Assembly (NCBI RefSeq): GCF_001591625.1 | Contig: NZ_BCVG01000021.1 | Coordinates: 1 to 47,565 of the forward strand | From: Metabacillus fastidiosus NBRC 101226 | Lineage (GTDB): Bacteria > Bacillota > Bacilli > Bacillales > Bacillaceae | Direction: 5' to 3' | Length of the DNA: 47,565 bases | Part shown: positions 15,549 through 25,637 of the stretch, in pieces | Layout of the letters: every line of letters starts with the position of its first letter | Position numbering within the stretch: the first letter of the stretch is position 1 | Position numbers and translations under genes: made by a program | Notes under the pieces: generated by a model | Database searches by the model: none | What the model saw: only the letters and a program-made list of their open reading frames with translations | What the model was told of the DNA's origin: nothing

Positions 15549-15704
15549 TCAATTTAATGCTTTTTCAAGAATTTTAGCTACTTTTATATATCCGAATAGA
15601 TTAGGGGCTCTCCGGCATTCTTCCCAAATCTTCACAAACATAAAGTTATGGTCCGGATCAAATTCATCAACCACTTTATACAAATAATCGTCATATAGGT
15701 CCAT
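15549..15704 (-). pseudogene. C-terminal gene fragment (51 codons)
   Basis: The open frame reads through to ALN-stop and carries VVDEFDPDHNFMFVKIWEEC and APNLFGYIKVAKILEKAL, which looks like genuine protein sequence. It continues without a start upstream of 15704 for only a few codons, and there is no ribosome site. It is probably the 3' remnant of a deleted gene. The family is not recognised. Confidence 0.45.
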
Positions 15705-15728
15705 GATTTCTTGAAAGATGTCTAATTA

Positions 15729-15769
15729 TAAAAAAAGGATAATTAGTCTCATAATGGACTAACTATCCT
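15729..15769 (-). terminator. Terminator after lldP
   Basis: Stem AGGATAATTAGTC / GACTAACTATCCT with one wobble, followed on the minus strand by seven T. It is 46 bases past the lldP stop. Confidence 0.85.
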
Positions 15770-15814
15770 ATATATTATTATCTTAATTTAATAATTTAGT
15801 GTTTCCCTTCTTCT

Positions 15815-17554
15815 TTATTTATATAAAAGCTGCGCACGCTTGCGATTCGTTGCAATAATATAAATTGCGCTCACAGCGATTAAAAATGCAATGATTGAGC
15901 CGAGATTGAACAATCCTTTTTCCGAGTACCATACGATGGAGTATCCGACTGCCCCTATTAATAAAGCATAATATACAAATGGGAACAGTGTTTTTCGTAT
16001 GACATCCCCTTCTTTTCCGATCAGTCCCACTACGGCAGAAGCTGCGACTACGTTATGCACACAGATCATATTTCCTGCTGCACCGCCTACTGCTTGAAGG
16101 GCAACAATCCATGTCGGATCTACACCAATTTGTGTCCCGACATCATATTGGAATAAGGAGAACATCATATTACTTACCGTGTTACTTCCAGCGATAAATG
16201 CACCGATCCCTCCGATAAATGTTGCAAAGAACGGCCAATATTCACCTGCAAGTGCTGCTACCCCATTGGCTAGTTCAATCGGCATCTTATCATACCCTGC
16301 TGTACCACCGCCTGAATTAATGAATACTTGAACCATTGGCACAGTAAAAATTAATGCAGTGGAAGCAGAAAGCATCGTTTTTCCTGATTGTGACCAAACT
16401 TTTCTGTATGCGCTTACATTCATTCCGTGAATAAAGAAAGTTAAGATTGAGACGATAATGAATATTGTCCCGGGTAAGTATAAAGGCTGAAAACTCGCTG
16501 TAATTTCGGAACCGAACATGTTCGGAATTTCTACGACCCAAGCCTGGAACCATTTCTCTACCGGAAGAGAATCAAGCCTAGTCAATACAAGGAACAGACC
16601 GACTAAAACATACGGTGTCCATGCGCGGATCATGCTCATATTTCCACTTTTATGTGCGATATCCTTTAATTCCAGCTTTCCATTCCATTCTGGATTCCAT
16701 TTTGATTTTTCTTCAAAATCCCATGTTTCCTCGTTCTTTGGCATAAGGAATCCCTTTTTCGCCGCAAAAACAACGATGGCTAAACCGACTAATCCGCCAA
16801 TCATAGATGGAAACTCCGGACCTAGTACATTAGCTACGATTAAATATGGAATAGTCATTGCAAAAGAAGAGAATAGGGCGAATTTCCACACTTTGATTCC
16901 TTCTGTAAATGATTTGTTTTTCCCGAAAAACCTTGTCATTAATGCAACAACGAATAAAGGAATAAGCGTTCCCGCAATCATATGAAGAAGGGCTACTTTA
17001 CTTGCGATTAATGCTATCACACTGGCATCTACAGGTAAACCTGACTGCACCCCAACAAGTATCGGTGTTCCGACTGCTCCAAAAGAAACCGGTGTACTTT
17101 GAATAACCATTCCTGCAATAACAGCAGCCATAGCTGGGAAACCTAACCCGACTAAAAGAGGAACTGCCACCGCTGCCGGTGTACCGAATCCTGACGCTCC
17201 TTCAATGAAAGAACCGAATAACCATGCAATAATAATAACCTGGATTCTCCGGTCCGGTGAGATATCTGTAAACCCCTGGCGGATTGTTCTCATTCCTCCG
17301 CTTTCCTGTAGGGTATTTAAAAGTAAAATTGCTCCAAAAATAATAAATAAAAGCGTTCCTGCAACGACGAGACCATTGACAGATGCTGCTGCAACTGTAT
17401 TCCCCGGCACTTTCCAGACGAATAACGCAAGTCCGGCGGCAACGATGAATGAAATTGGCATCGCTTTACTTGCAGGCCATCTAAGACCGACTAAAAAAAC
17501 ACCAACCGCAATAATCGGCAGTAATGATAAAAAAGCTAACATTCCCGTACCCAT
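15815..17554 (-). CDS. lldP: L-lactate permease (LctP family)
   Basis: A 579-residue transporter with about 13-14 membrane segments. Family stretches include [51 protein letters not shown] and [25 protein letters not shown]. It imports lactate, and in family members glycolate, by proton symport. AAGGGGGAAATAAA precedes the ATG. It is the last gene of the lactate/glycolate island and reads in the same direction as glcEFD and lutABC, but is separated from glcD by 320 bases containing a tandem repeat, so it may have its own promoter. Confidence 0.95.
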   Translation of the reverse strand: MGTGMLAFLSLLPIIAVGVFLVGLRWPASKAMPISFIVAAGLALFVWKVPGNTVAAASVNGLVVAGTLLFIIFGAILLLNTLQESGGMRTIRQGFTDISPDRRIQVIIIAWLFGSFIEGASGFGTPAAVAVPLLVGLGFPAMAAVIAGMVIQSTPVSFGAVGTPILVGVQSGLPVDASVIALIASKVALLHMIAGTLIPLFVVALMTRFFGKNKSFTEGIKVWKFALFSSFAMTIPYLIVANVLGPEFPSMIGGLVGLAIVVFAAKKGFLMPKNEETWDFEEKSKWNPEWNGKLELKDIAHKSGNMSMIRAWTPYVLVGLFLVLTRLDSLPVEKWFQAWVVEIPNMFGSEITASFQPLYLPGTIFIIVSILTFFIHGMNVSAYRKVWSQSGKTMLSASTALIFTVPMVQVFINSGGGTAGYDKMPIELANGVAALAGEYWPFFATFIGGIGAFIAGSNTVSNMMFSLFQYDVGTQIGVDPTWIVALQAVGGAAGNMICVHNVVAASAVVGLIGKEGDVIRKTLFPFVYYALLIGAVGYSIVWYSEKGLFNLGSIIAFLIAVSAIYIIATNRKRAQLLYK

Positions 17555-17748
17555 TTTATTTCCCCCTTTTATATGTATAGGGGTGTCTCGTATTTAATTT
17601 TATTTTATGCTATATATAGATGTGTGATCCACTGTGAGACAGTCCCTATTTATTTAAATACTATTCTGTATATAAAAAATTAGACTGGCTTATCGCTATA
17701 TAAGAGCAAATTAATATCCCGACATATATCGGCACTTTTTTAAAAGTT
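17555..17748. other. Upstream region of lldP
   Basis: An AT-rich leader region between lldP and the 20-bp repeat array. It holds the lldP ribosome site and probably its promoter; no coding frame or clear hairpin is seen. A partial relative of the repeat (ATATATCGGC) lies at about 17724-17733. Confidence 0.4.
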
Positions 17749-17868
17749 CGCTGATATATTTGTGATTCCGCTGATATATTGAGAAAATCGCCGATATCTT
17801 TGTATTTTCGCTGATATATTTAGAAAGTCGCCGATATCTTTGTATTTCCGCTGATATATCGAAAAGTC
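17749..17868. repeat. 20-bp tandem repeat array (six units)
   Basis: Six contiguous units of exactly 20 bases begin at 17749, 17769, 17789, 17809, 17829 and 17849. Each starts CGCTGATATATT or CGCCGATATCTT and has a more variable A/T-rich second half (for example CGCTGATATATTTAGAAAGT). Units 3 and 5, and units 2 and 4, are the most alike, so a 40-base superunit is also visible. GATATATC is self-complementary. The array ends 8 bases before the stop of glcD. Confidence 0.9.
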
Positions 17869-17876
17869 GCTCCTAT

Positions 17877-19262
17877 TTATTCCGGAAACAGCTTTCCTGC
17901 ATTTAATAGATTACTAGGATTGAATACGTCACGGATATTCGTCTGCGCTTTTATTTCCCTTTCATTAAAGACGAAGCGCATTTCTTGTATTTTCTCAATT
18001 CCTACCCCATGTTCGCCGGTGATTGTCCCGCCGACATCCGCGCATACTTTCAGACAGGCACTCCCTGCTTCCAGAGCTTTTTCTGCTTCCCCTGGATTTC
18101 TTGTATCAAACAGGACGAGTGGATGCAAGTTTCCGTCTCCTGCATGGAATATATTCGCAATTCTTAAACCGTACTGTGCACTGATTTTATTAATACGGCT
18201 TAACACCTCCGGCAGTTTGCTCGGTGGGATGACACCGTCCTGTACTAAATAATCAGGAGAAATAGCACCGACCGCTCCAAATCCTGTTTTACGATTTGCC
18301 CACCATTTATTTCTTTCCTCTTCATCTTGCGCCGCTCTCACTTCCCGTACATTTCTCTTTTTACACACTTCTAAAATCTGATTAATTTGTTCGTCAATCC
18401 CTGCAGAGATCCCGTCCACTTCAATGAGTAAAAGTGCTTCGATATCTTTCGGATGACCGACTGGAAATGCAGCAGCTTCCACTGCTTCAATCGCTATTTT
18501 ATCCATCATTTCAAGCGCCACCGGAATGATACCTGCCGAAATAATATCTGCGACAGCCCGGCTTCCGTCTGCCACACTGTCAAAATAGGCGAGCACTGTC
18601 TGCTTTGCTTCCGGATCTTTTGAAATACGGACGATAATTTTTGTGACGATTCCGAGAGTTCCTTCCGAACCAGTTAAAAGTCCGATTAAATCATATCCGG
18701 GTGAATCTGGAATGCCGTTATTTCCGATTTCCATAATCTCTCCATTTGGCAAAACAACTTCTAGTCCGAGAATATGATTTGTCGTTACCCCGTATTTCAA
18801 ACAATGTGCACCGCCCGCATTTTCAGCAACATTTCCACCGATTGTACAGCAGTACTGGCTTGAAGGATCGGGAGCATAATAATAACCTTTATTACTAATT
18901 AAATTAGTTAATTTCAAGTTAACAAAACCTGGTTCAACGACAGCATAGCGATTTTCAAAATCAATGCTTAATAATTTTTTCATTTTCGTTAAACTGATGA
19001 TTACTTCTCCGTTAAGCGGAATCGCTCCCCCGCTTAAGCCCGTACCGGCACCGCGGGCGAGGAACGGGAGCTTATTATCAGAACAATATTTTGCAAGTTT
19101 TGATACTTCTTCTGTATTTTTTGGGAAAACGACTGCTTTTGGCAAATGTTTATGAAGTGTAAAACCGTCACAGTCGTACGGAAGCAAATCTTCTTTTTTA
19201 TAAAGAATCGAACTTGGACCGCCGACAATTCTCTCAAGACTTCGTATATGCTTATCCTTCAT
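17877..19262 (-). CDS. glcD: Glycolate/D-lactate oxidase FAD subunit GlcD
   Basis: A 461-residue FAD-linked oxidase. The start is placed at ATG 19262 (MKDKHIRSLERIVGG), with GGAGGGAG upstream; it overlaps the end of glcF by 11 bases, so translation is coupled. The PCMH-type FAD-binding domain includes LARGAGTGLSGGAIP and VAENAGGAHCLKYGV. The C-terminal cap has NIFHAGDGNLHPLVLFD and GTITGEHGVGIEKIQEM. It oxidises glycolate, or D-lactate in relatives, passing electrons through GlcE and GlcF to the respiratory chain. It lies in an operon gntR-glcE-glcF-glcD. Confidence 0.93.
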   Translation of the reverse strand: MKDKHIRSLERIVGGPSSILYKKEDLLPYDCDGFTLHKHLPKAVVFPKNTEEVSKLAKYCSDNKLPFLARGAGTGLSGGAIPLNGEVIISLTKMKKLLSIDFENRYAVVEPGFVNLKLTNLISNKGYYYAPDPSSQYCCTIGGNVAENAGGAHCLKYGVTTNHILGLEVVLPNGEIMEIGNNGIPDSPGYDLIGLLTGSEGTLGIVTKIIVRISKDPEAKQTVLAYFDSVADGSRAVADIISAGIIPVALEMMDKIAIEAVEAAAFPVGHPKDIEALLLIEVDGISAGIDEQINQILEVCKKRNVREVRAAQDEEERNKWWANRKTGFGAVGAISPDYLVQDGVIPPSKLPEVLSRINKISAQYGLRIANIFHAGDGNLHPLVLFDTRNPGEAEKALEAGSACLKVCADVGGTITGEHGVGIEKIQEMRFVFNEREIKAQTNIRDVFNPSNLLNAGKLFPE

Positions 19263-20589
19263 TTCCGCTCCCTCCGTCCTCTTTTTTATATGCCCAGTCA
19301 AGCAGTTGGACAGTGTGCACAATTTTTTGGCTGCGTCCGTATTTTTGAACACCAAGCGCCATTTGCAGCATACAGCCCGGATTTCCCATTGAGATCATTT
19401 CTGCTTCTTCCGGTACATTTTCCATCTTGCTTTCAAGTATGGAATTTGCCATTTCCGGATTCGTAATATTATATATTCCCGCACTCCCACAGCATCTGTC
19501 GGCATTAGGCATATGCACCATTTCCACCCCTGGAATATCCAATAAAATATGACGGGGTTCCTCACGAATTCCCTGCCCATGTGCTAAATGGCATGCATCA
19601 TGATACGTAATTTTTGTTTTTATTTCCGCCTTTGGTTTCTCATAGCCCGTATCATGTAAATATTTTGAAATATCTTCCACTTTTCCAGAGAATTTCTCCG
19701 CTTTTTCCTTCCATTTCGGCTCTTCTTTAAACAGCTCTGCATACTCTTTTAACATACAGCCGCAGCCTGCTGCATTTACAATCACTTTTTCAAAATCCTC
19801 AAATGCTTCGATATTCTGTTTCGCTAATTTTCTCCCTGTTTCCCTGTCACCGGCATGTACATGAAGCGCCCCGCAGCATGTCTGTCTGCCTGGAATGACA
19901 ACATCATTGCCATTGCGTGTAAGCACATTAATCGTTGACTCATTAATATCGCTGAACATAACATCCATCACGCAGCCTGTTAAAAATGCTACTTCCTGTT
20001 TCGCTTGGCCTTTTGCTTTTATTATTTTTTCTTCTTTATAATTTTTTCGGACAGGCTGATTTATTTCCGGCATAATCGCTTCCATTTCAGCTAAATGCTT
20101 CGGCATCATTTTCATTACACCCATTTTCCGAGTGATCTTTTGCATGCCGCTTTTTTGATAAAATTTCAATAAACTTCCTAACGTATTCAGCCTGTTCTGA
20201 TATGGGAAAAGCTTTTGTAAAAACAGTTTACCTACAAATCCTTTCATACCTTTTAAAGGCATTGCCTGGCGTATCTGTCCCCGTGCTTCTTCAATAAGTC
20301 CGCCAACATCAACATCTGCCGGACATGCAGTTGTACAAGCACGACAATCGAGACATTGGAATACCGGATCAGCGAACTGCTCATTCACTTCGACCCTTCC
20401 CTCTGCGACAGATTTCATCAAATACACTCGCCCGCGCGGGGAATGCTGCTCTTGGCCAGTAATTTCATATGTCGGACAAGCTTCCAGGCACATTCCGCAA
20501 TGGACACAATCGGCCCACTTATTTTCATCAGGAAGATCACTCCAAAGATAATTGCCTAAGCTTTTCGTCTCACATGGAAGTTTCCCCAT
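19252..20589 (-). CDS. glcF: Glycolate oxidase iron-sulfur subunit GlcF
   Basis: A 445-residue protein. The N-terminal domain carries two 4Fe-4S motifs (CVHCGMCLEACPTY and CLDCRACTTACPADV). Two CCG cysteine-rich domains follow (QTCCGALHVHAGD; DRCCGSAGIYN). It takes electrons from the GlcD/GlcE flavoproteins and delivers them to the membrane quinone pool by family analogy. It starts 1 base after the stop of glcE and overlaps glcD, so the three are one transcript. Some CCG cysteines also occur in LutA, showing a common building block used twice in this island. Confidence 0.94.
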   Translation of the reverse strand: MGKLPCETKSLGNYLWSDLPDENKWADCVHCGMCLEACPTYEITGQEQHSPRGRVYLMKSVAEGRVEVNEQFADPVFQCLDCRACTTACPADVDVGGLIEEARGQIRQAMPLKGMKGFVGKLFLQKLFPYQNRLNTLGSLLKFYQKSGMQKITRKMGVMKMMPKHLAEMEAIMPEINQPVRKNYKEEKIIKAKGQAKQEVAFLTGCVMDVMFSDINESTINVLTRNGNDVVIPGRQTCCGALHVHAGDRETGRKLAKQNIEAFEDFEKVIVNAAGCGCMLKEYAELFKEEPKWKEKAEKFSGKVEDISKYLHDTGYEKPKAEIKTKITYHDACHLAHGQGIREEPRHILLDIPGVEMVHMPNADRCCGSAGIYNITNPEMANSILESKMENVPEEAEMISMGNPGCMLQMALGVQKYGRSQKIVHTVQLLDWAYKKEDGGSGNEG

Positions 20590-20590
20590 C

Positions 20591-21916
20591 TTATATCCCC
20601 CCTACGAATCGCTTCGCATTAAGAATTTTATTCGGATCAATTTTCACTTTAATTCCTTCTAACAAAAAGAAAGTGGACGGTTTTTCTCCCCATATATCGA
20701 TCTTTTTTCTAAAAGCAAGAGGTAAATGCTTCACAATGACATAGCCACCGAGCTTTGCGACTGCACTCCGCATCTCGTTTATTACCAGCAAAATTTCTTC
20801 TTCTGTACCTTTTAAATGAATATGGCATAATCCATGCCCGAGTCCGCCATGCGCCTGAACAGCTGAACTCACGATATCTTTTAATCTTTCACTTTCCTTT
20901 ATGACATTAATAATATGTAAATTCATCACACCTATTTTCAAAGATACTTCTATTCCGTCAGAAGAGGGCGGTTGCCTACCATGAGGGCTGATCATATAAA
21001 ATCTTTTCCAAAATTGCTCTGCTTCTTCCTGCTGTAAAATTTTCATTTCTGTTTCAGCAGGCTGAATGCTTTTCACGAATTCTTCCTGATAATGAACAGA
21101 GCTTTCAATATCTTCAAAACCGATTGCTAATGTATAATATTTTTTGCCTGTTAATTTTTCGCATAATGACGGGCTTAGTAATTCAATTGCGGCAGGTTCC
21201 ATCATGGAATCTAATAGAGTAATAGTAAATGAGCGGATTGTATGGAAGTCACATGTCGGAAACGTTAATAAAATAACACTTTCATATTTTGGAAGCGGAC
21301 GGAGTTTTACAGTTACTTCTGTTATAACACCGAGTGTTCCCATGGAGCCGATAAACAGTTTATTCATATCATAGCCTGCAACGTTTTTAACAACTTTCCC
21401 TCCGGCACGGATAATAGAACCGTCTGGATAAGCTATTTTCAGTCCGATGACTGCATCTCTTGCGGAACCGTAGCCGAGTCTTTTCGGACCGCTTTCATTT
21501 GCTGCAACAATTCCCCCGATCGTTGCATACTCCGGCCATGCAGGATCTAAAGGAATCATCTGTTTATGCGGAGCTAAGTATTCCTGCAGCTCTTTAAACG
21601 TTGTTCCGGCTTTTACTGTTAATGTCATATCACCTGGGGTATGCTCAACGATCCCTTTATAGTCCGTTAATGAAAGCAGAATAGGAACAGATTCCGTTAA
21701 ACCGCCGAATCCCCTTTTCGTTCCGCCTCCAATAACCTGCACTTCTTTGCCGCGATTATTGGCATATTCTAAGATGCTTACAATCTCCTCTTCTGATTTT
21801 GGATAGACTGCGAGCTGCCCGTTATTTCCGAGCCATTCATCTTTAATAGATTTCTCCATTTTAATATGTGGAAAAAGAGTTTGTAATTCCGTTAGAATTC
21901 CTGTTTCGATCAACAT
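20591..21916 (-). CDS. glcE: Glycolate oxidase FAD-binding subunit GlcE
   Basis: A 441-residue FAD-linked protein. ATG 21916 is chosen because GGAG lies 5 bases upstream; GTG 21922 is too close to that site. FAD-domain motifs are VIGGGTKRGFGGL, WPEYATIGGIVAANESGPKRLGYGSARD and GGKVVKNVAGYDMNKLFIGSMGTLGVITEVTVKLRPLP. It is larger than E. coli GlcE (about 350) because of a longer C-terminal half, which brings it close to GlcD-like size. It works with GlcD and GlcF. It lies 16 bases downstream of the GntR gene, in one operon. Confidence 0.9.
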   Translation of the reverse strand: MLIETGILTELQTLFPHIKMEKSIKDEWLGNNGQLAVYPKSEEEIVSILEYANNRGKEVQVIGGGTKRGFGGLTESVPILLSLTDYKGIVEHTPGDMTLTVKAGTTFKELQEYLAPHKQMIPLDPAWPEYATIGGIVAANESGPKRLGYGSARDAVIGLKIAYPDGSIIRAGGKVVKNVAGYDMNKLFIGSMGTLGVITEVTVKLRPLPKYESVILLTFPTCDFHTIRSFTITLLDSMMEPAAIELLSPSLCEKLTGKKYYTLAIGFEDIESSVHYQEEFVKSIQPAETEMKILQQEEAEQFWKRFYMISPHGRQPPSSDGIEVSLKIGVMNLHIINVIKESERLKDIVSSAVQAHGGLGHGLCHIHLKGTEEEILLVINEMRSAVAKLGGYVIVKHLPLAFRKKIDIWGEKPSTFFLLEGIKVKIDPNKILNAKRFVGGI

Positions 21917-21932
21917 CAACACTCCTTCTTAT

Positions 21933-22607
21933 TTATCTTTGTAAAAGTTTTTCTACATAATTTAAATGATAAATCATCGCTTCATTTGCTCTTTTACAAT
22001 CTCTATTTTTGATTGTCTCGTAAATTTCTTCATGCTGTTCGGCAATGATTTTTATAATGCTATTATTTTTCTCCACATATATATGAAAGTCGACCATCGT
22101 TTTTTTCATCATTTCTGAAATAAATTGAATAAATTGAATTAAAATATCATTTTTCGCTGCTTTGGCGAGTGCCAAATGAAATTCATAATCCGCTTCCCAT
22201 CTTTCGGCTGATTCATCAGAAAGTATTTTCTTCAAAGATTGCAAATCATGCTCTGTGCGGTGCAATGCCGCCATTTCCGCTATTCCGGCTTCTAATATTT
22301 TTCTTACTTGAAAAAGCTCCTGAATATCATCAAAGCTTGGAAGCAGGACAGAGCTTGCAAACAATTTTGTACAATCAAACTGACAGATAAACGCTCCTTC
22401 TCCTCTTCTTACATCCACAATTCCTTTTCCTTTTAATGTCGTAATTGCATCGCGGACAGCCGATCTCCCAACGCCAAACATGTCACAAAGCTCCCGGACA
22501 GACGGCAGCTTCTCCCCCGCTTGAAATGCCCCTGATACGATCATTTTTTCAATTTGTTCTTCCACTGCTTCTGATATTTTTTGCGTCTGAATTTTTTCGA
22601 TATTCAT
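21933..22607 (-). CDS. GntR-family (FadR subfamily) regulator, LutR-like
   Basis: About 224 residues. The N-terminal winged helix contains MIVSGAFQAGEKLPSVRELCDMFGVGRSAVRDAITTLKGKGIVDVRRGEGAFI. The C-terminal FCD domain includes EADYEFHLALAKAAKND and YHLNYVEKLL; Asp and His residues of the metal/ligand site are visible. LutR and LldR proteins of this subfamily respond to lactate. It sits at the head of glcEFD and just after lutC, with a palindromic site in front of its own gene. GTG 22619 is an alternative start. Control of the whole island by lactate or glycolate is likely but inferred. Confidence 0.88.
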   Translation of the reverse strand: MNIEKIQTQKISEAVEEQIEKMIVSGAFQAGEKLPSVRELCDMFGVGRSAVRDAITTLKGKGIVDVRRGEGAFICQFDCTKLFASSVLLPSFDDIQELFQVRKILEAGIAEMAALHRTEHDLQSLKKILSDESAERWEADYEFHLALAKAAKNDILIQFIQFISEMMKKTMVDFHIYVEKNNSIIKIIAEQHEEIYETIKNRDCKRANEAMIYHLNYVEKLLQR

Positions 22608-22624
22608 TCCATTCACCACCCTTC

Positions 22625-22639
22625 ACATATCTGATATGT
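22625..22639. promoter_or_regulatory. Palindromic operator candidate for the GntR/LutR-like regulator
   Basis: ACATATCTGATATGT is symmetrical except at its centre and lies 6-20 bases upstream of the gntR start. A related sequence, AGATATGATATGT (25573-25585), lies upstream of lutA. Confidence 0.5.
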
Positions 22640-22663
22640 TATAAGGTATATGTGAAGGATCAT

Positions 22664-22692
22664 AAAAAAAGAACTGCCACTAAAGCAGTCCT
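22664..22692 (-). terminator. Terminator directly after lutC
   Basis: Stem ACTGC / GCAGT extended by wobble pairs, with seven T on the minus strand. It begins at the lutC stop codon and separates lutABC from the gntR-glcEFD transcript. Confidence 0.75.
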
Positions 22693-23388
22693 TCATTTAT
22701 CGCTCACAATAATATAAGTCGCCTTCACTGGTCCGTGCACGCCGACAACGAGATTAAGTTCAATATCTGCACTATTGCTTGGGCCTGTAATAAAATCGAT
22801 GCACGAAGAAATTTTTTCTCCTTTTTGCACCTGTTCATGAATATATTCCGCTGCCTGTGTCATTCTTGGAACGATGGAACTTTTTGGAATGATGGCTATA
22901 TATGTTTTTGGCAGCAGACTCACACTTCTGCCTTTATTCTCATTACTGAATAAAACGACTGTTCCCGATTCTGCAAGTGTTATATCACTAAACGTTATCC
23001 CCACATCGGCTTTTTCCGCTATTTCTATATTTTTTTCTTTTAATTTCGGGTTCCACACATGAATATCTGCTTCCAGCTTATGTAAGCCATATTCAAAAAA
23101 ACGATCGTCTTTCCAAGTAACCGCAGAGGTGACACCATATTGCTTAAAAACAATTTGAACTTTCTCCTTTAATTTTTCAGCTGTTGTTTCTATACATTGT
23201 GTATGAATAATTCCACATTGTTTTTTCAGTATATTGACGAGTTCTTCCTTGCTTGCATCTTTTAAAATCGATAATTGAGGATTTGAGCTCCAAACAGGAT
23301 TTTCTATATGTTCTTTCTTCCTGTCCCGATTCATTTTTTCAGAAAGATGATTTAAAAATTTCTCGCGATTATGAACTTGACCGGTCAT
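22693..23388 (-). CDS. lutC: Lactate utilization protein C (LUD domain)
   Basis: A 231-residue LUD-domain protein ([65 protein letters not shown]). In B. subtilis LutC works with LutA and LutB to oxidise L-lactate to pyruvate. It overlaps lutB by 20 bases and has GAGGGAG before its ATG. It is the third gene of the lutABC operon. A terminator begins right at its stop codon. Confidence 0.95.
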   Translation of the reverse strand: MTGQVHNREKFLNHLSEKMNRDRKKEHIENPVWSSNPQLSILKDASKEELVNILKKQCGIIHTQCIETTAEKLKEKVQIVFKQYGVTSAVTWKDDRFFEYGLHKLEADIHVWNPKLKEKNIEIAEKADVGITFSDITLAESGTVVLFSNENKGRSVSLLPKTYIAIIPKSSIVPRMTQAAEYIHEQVQKGEKISSCIDFITGPSNSADIELNLVVGVHGPVKATYIIVSDK

Positions 23389-24781
23389 TGTCTATCTCCC
23401 TCCTCTTAAACCAATCTCTGAATCTTTCTTTATCAGGCTTAGGAAATTGGCGGATGTCTGTCCACGGCTTAATCGGTCCTATCCCTTTCGTAAGAGGAGC
23501 CGCTATCATTGATGCTGATTTTGTTCCTGCATTATATATATTTGGCGAACTGGCCGCGAGCTGGTAGCCTTTCATCGCAAGCTTCTCTCCAAACGACGTT
23601 TCATCCTTCACTATTTTACTGCGATGCTTCAGTAACAGTTTATGGAGCGGAATTTTCACCGGACAAACTTCTGTACACGCGGCACATAATGTGGAAGCAT
23701 ACGGCAGCTCTTTATAATCATCATATCCTCCGAGAAGCGGTGACAGCACAGCTCCGATCGGACCAGAGTAAATAGAACCATAGGAATGACCTCCAATATG
23801 GCGGTATACCGGACACACATTAACACATGCTGCACAGCGGATACAATGGAGGGCACTTTCAAATTCCGTTCCTAAAATATTGGATCGTCCATTATCAACG
23901 ATAACGAGATGAAATTCTTCCGGACCATCCGCATCCTCTTCCCCTTTAGGTCCTGTCAATCCCGTTATATAGCTCGTTAATTTTTGCCCAACAGCACTTC
24001 TGCAAAGCAGGCTGACGAGAATATCAAGCTCCTTCCATGTCGGTACAATTCTTTCCATTCCCATTACGGTTATTTGTGTTTTTGGTAAAGCGGTGACGAG
24101 CCCTGCGTTTCCTTCGTTCGTTACAAGACTGATGGAGCCAGATTCAGCAACGGCGAAATTACAGCCTGTAATTCCGATATCAGCTGTTAAAAATTCCTTC
24201 CTTAATTGCTCGCGCGCAAATATCGCAAGTTCTTCCGGGATTTCAGATTTTGTGTAGCCTCTTTTTTCTTTAAATGTATCTCTGATCTGCTCTTTATTTT
24301 TATGAAGAGCAGGTACAACAATATGGGAAGGGCGGTCATTATTATCAAGCTGTAAAATATACTCCCCTAAATCTGTTTCGATTACTTCATAGCCTGTCTC
24401 TTCCAACGCTTCATTTAAATAAATTTCTTCTGTTACCATCGATTTTGATTTCACAATTTTCTTTGCCTTTTTTGCCTTCGCTACTCTTGTAATATAATCT
24501 GTCGCTTCTTCTTTCGTTAAAGCAAAAAATACATGACCGCCCCGTTTTACTACATTTTCACTTAACTGCTCTAAATAAAAATCAAGGTTTTGAATCGTAT
24601 GGGAACGAATTTCTTCTCCCAGCTTTCTCCACTCTTCGAAGTTTCCCAGCTCTTCTGCAGCCTTCAGCCTTCTTCCCTGCATCCTTTCCTGTGCCGAGGC
24701 AACTGCATCCCGCATAAATACATCATTAACCCCGCTTTTAACACGATCAAAAAATTTCTCATCCCCTATTTTCATAGACAT
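23369..24781 (-). CDS. lutB: Lactate utilization protein B (LUD plus 4Fe-4S)
   Basis: A 470-residue protein. A LUD domain fills about residues 60-300 ([41 protein letters not shown]). Two 4Fe-4S motifs follow ([19 protein letters not shown] and [14 protein letters not shown]). A tail ends in DRSSS. It is the electron-transfer and probably catalytic partner of LutA and LutC. AAGGAG precedes the ATG. It starts 1 base from the lutA stop, so co-translation is likely. Confidence 0.96.
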   Translation of the reverse strand: MSMKIGDEKFFDRVKSGVNDVFMRDAVASAQERMQGRRLKAAEELGNFEEWRKLGEEIRSHTIQNLDFYLEQLSENVVKRGGHVFFALTKEEATDYITRVAKAKKAKKIVKSKSMVTEEIYLNEALEETGYEVIETDLGEYILQLDNNDRPSHIVVPALHKNKEQIRDTFKEKRGYTKSEIPEELAIFAREQLRKEFLTADIGITGCNFAVAESGSISLVTNEGNAGLVTALPKTQITVMGMERIVPTWKELDILVSLLCRSAVGQKLTSYITGLTGPKGEEDADGPEEFHLVIVDNGRSNILGTEFESALHCIRCAACVNVCPVYRHIGGHSYGSIYSGPIGAVLSPLLGGYDDYKELPYASTLCAACTEVCPVKIPLHKLLLKHRSKIVKDETSFGEKLAMKGYQLAASSPNIYNAGTKSASMIAAPLTKGIGPIKPWTDIRQFPKPDKERFRDWFKRREIDNDRSSS

Positions 24782-24782
24782 G

Positions 24783-25502
24783 CTATTCCATCTCCTTATT
24801 CAATATTTCTGCAATATGCATCACTTGAATAGGTTTCCCCAGTCTATTAATCCGTCCGCCAATATTCATAAGGCATCCGCAATCAGAGCCTATTACTATA
24901 TCTGCTTCTGTTTTTTCAATATGCTTTATTTTTTCATCAACCATCTGTTCGGAAATCGGAGCCATTTTAACAGAAAATGTCCCTCCAAAGCCACAGCAGT
25001 CATAATCATGCGGAAGCGGAATAGTATGTAAACCACTTACATTTTTTAGTAACTTCATCGGTGCATCACGAACGCCTAAAAGACGGGCCATATGACATGA
25101 TTTATGATAAGTTGCACACCCCTTCAAACAGGCATTCACTTTTTCTACTTTTAAAATATCTACTAAAAACTGTGTTAATTCATATGATTTTCGTGCAAGA
25201 TTCCTAGCCTTTTCCTTCCATTCCTCTTCATGAAAGAGATGCTCATATTCAAGAAACATCGCAATGCAGGAACCAGACGGAGCAACAACATATTCAGCAT
25301 GCTCAAATGTATTGATCATATGTTTGGCGACTTCCTTCGTTTCTTTATCATATCCGCTATTATATGCAGGCTGCCCGCAGCATGTCTGCTGCTTCGGGAA
25401 ATCGACTTCACAACCGAGCTTTTCTAATAATTCAACAGTGCTTTTACCGACATTCGGATAAAAGACGTCTGCGAGACATGTAATAAAAAGGGAAACTTTC
25501 AA
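24783..25502 (-). CDS. lutA: Lactate utilization protein A (CCG-type iron-sulfur)
   Basis: A 239-residue protein with two CCG cysteine-rich domains: [42 protein letters not shown], and [12 protein letters not shown]...[14 protein letters not shown]. It is the first gene of lutABC and needs an iron-sulfur cofactor for L-lactate oxidation. GGGAGGTTGC precedes the ATG. The promoter should lie in 25503-25620, where a box related to the GntR operator candidate is found. Confidence 0.95.
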   Translation of the reverse strand: MKVSLFITCLADVFYPNVGKSTVELLEKLGCEVDFPKQQTCCGQPAYNSGYDKETKEVAKHMINTFEHAEYVVAPSGSCIAMFLEYEHLFHEEEWKEKARNLARKSYELTQFLVDILKVEKVNACLKGCATYHKSCHMARLLGVRDAPMKLLKNVSGLHTIPLPHDYDCCGFGGTFSVKMAPISEQMVDEKIKHIEKTEADIVIGSDCGCLMNIGGRINRLGKPIQVMHIAEILNKEME

Positions 25503-25572
25503 TTATAGCAACCTCCCAAATAGAAATAAGGACTATAACTGATACTTACGAATGTATGATGGGAAATATGCG

Positions 25573-25585
25573 AGATATGATATGT
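25573..25585. promoter_or_regulatory. Possible LutR-type operator upstream of lutA
   Basis: AGATATGATATGT shares GATATGT and the spacing of half-sites with the palindrome upstream of the gntR gene. It lies about 70 bases before the lutA start. Confidence 0.35.
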
Positions 25586-25637
25586 ATAGAAATAATAATG
25601 TTATTTATATATATCAAAATTAATATTCCGGCACAGG

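Noticed and set aside
17749-17868. Possible CRISPR array
   Set aside because: The units are contiguous 20-base repeats without spacers of uniform length and different sequence, and no cas gene is nearby.
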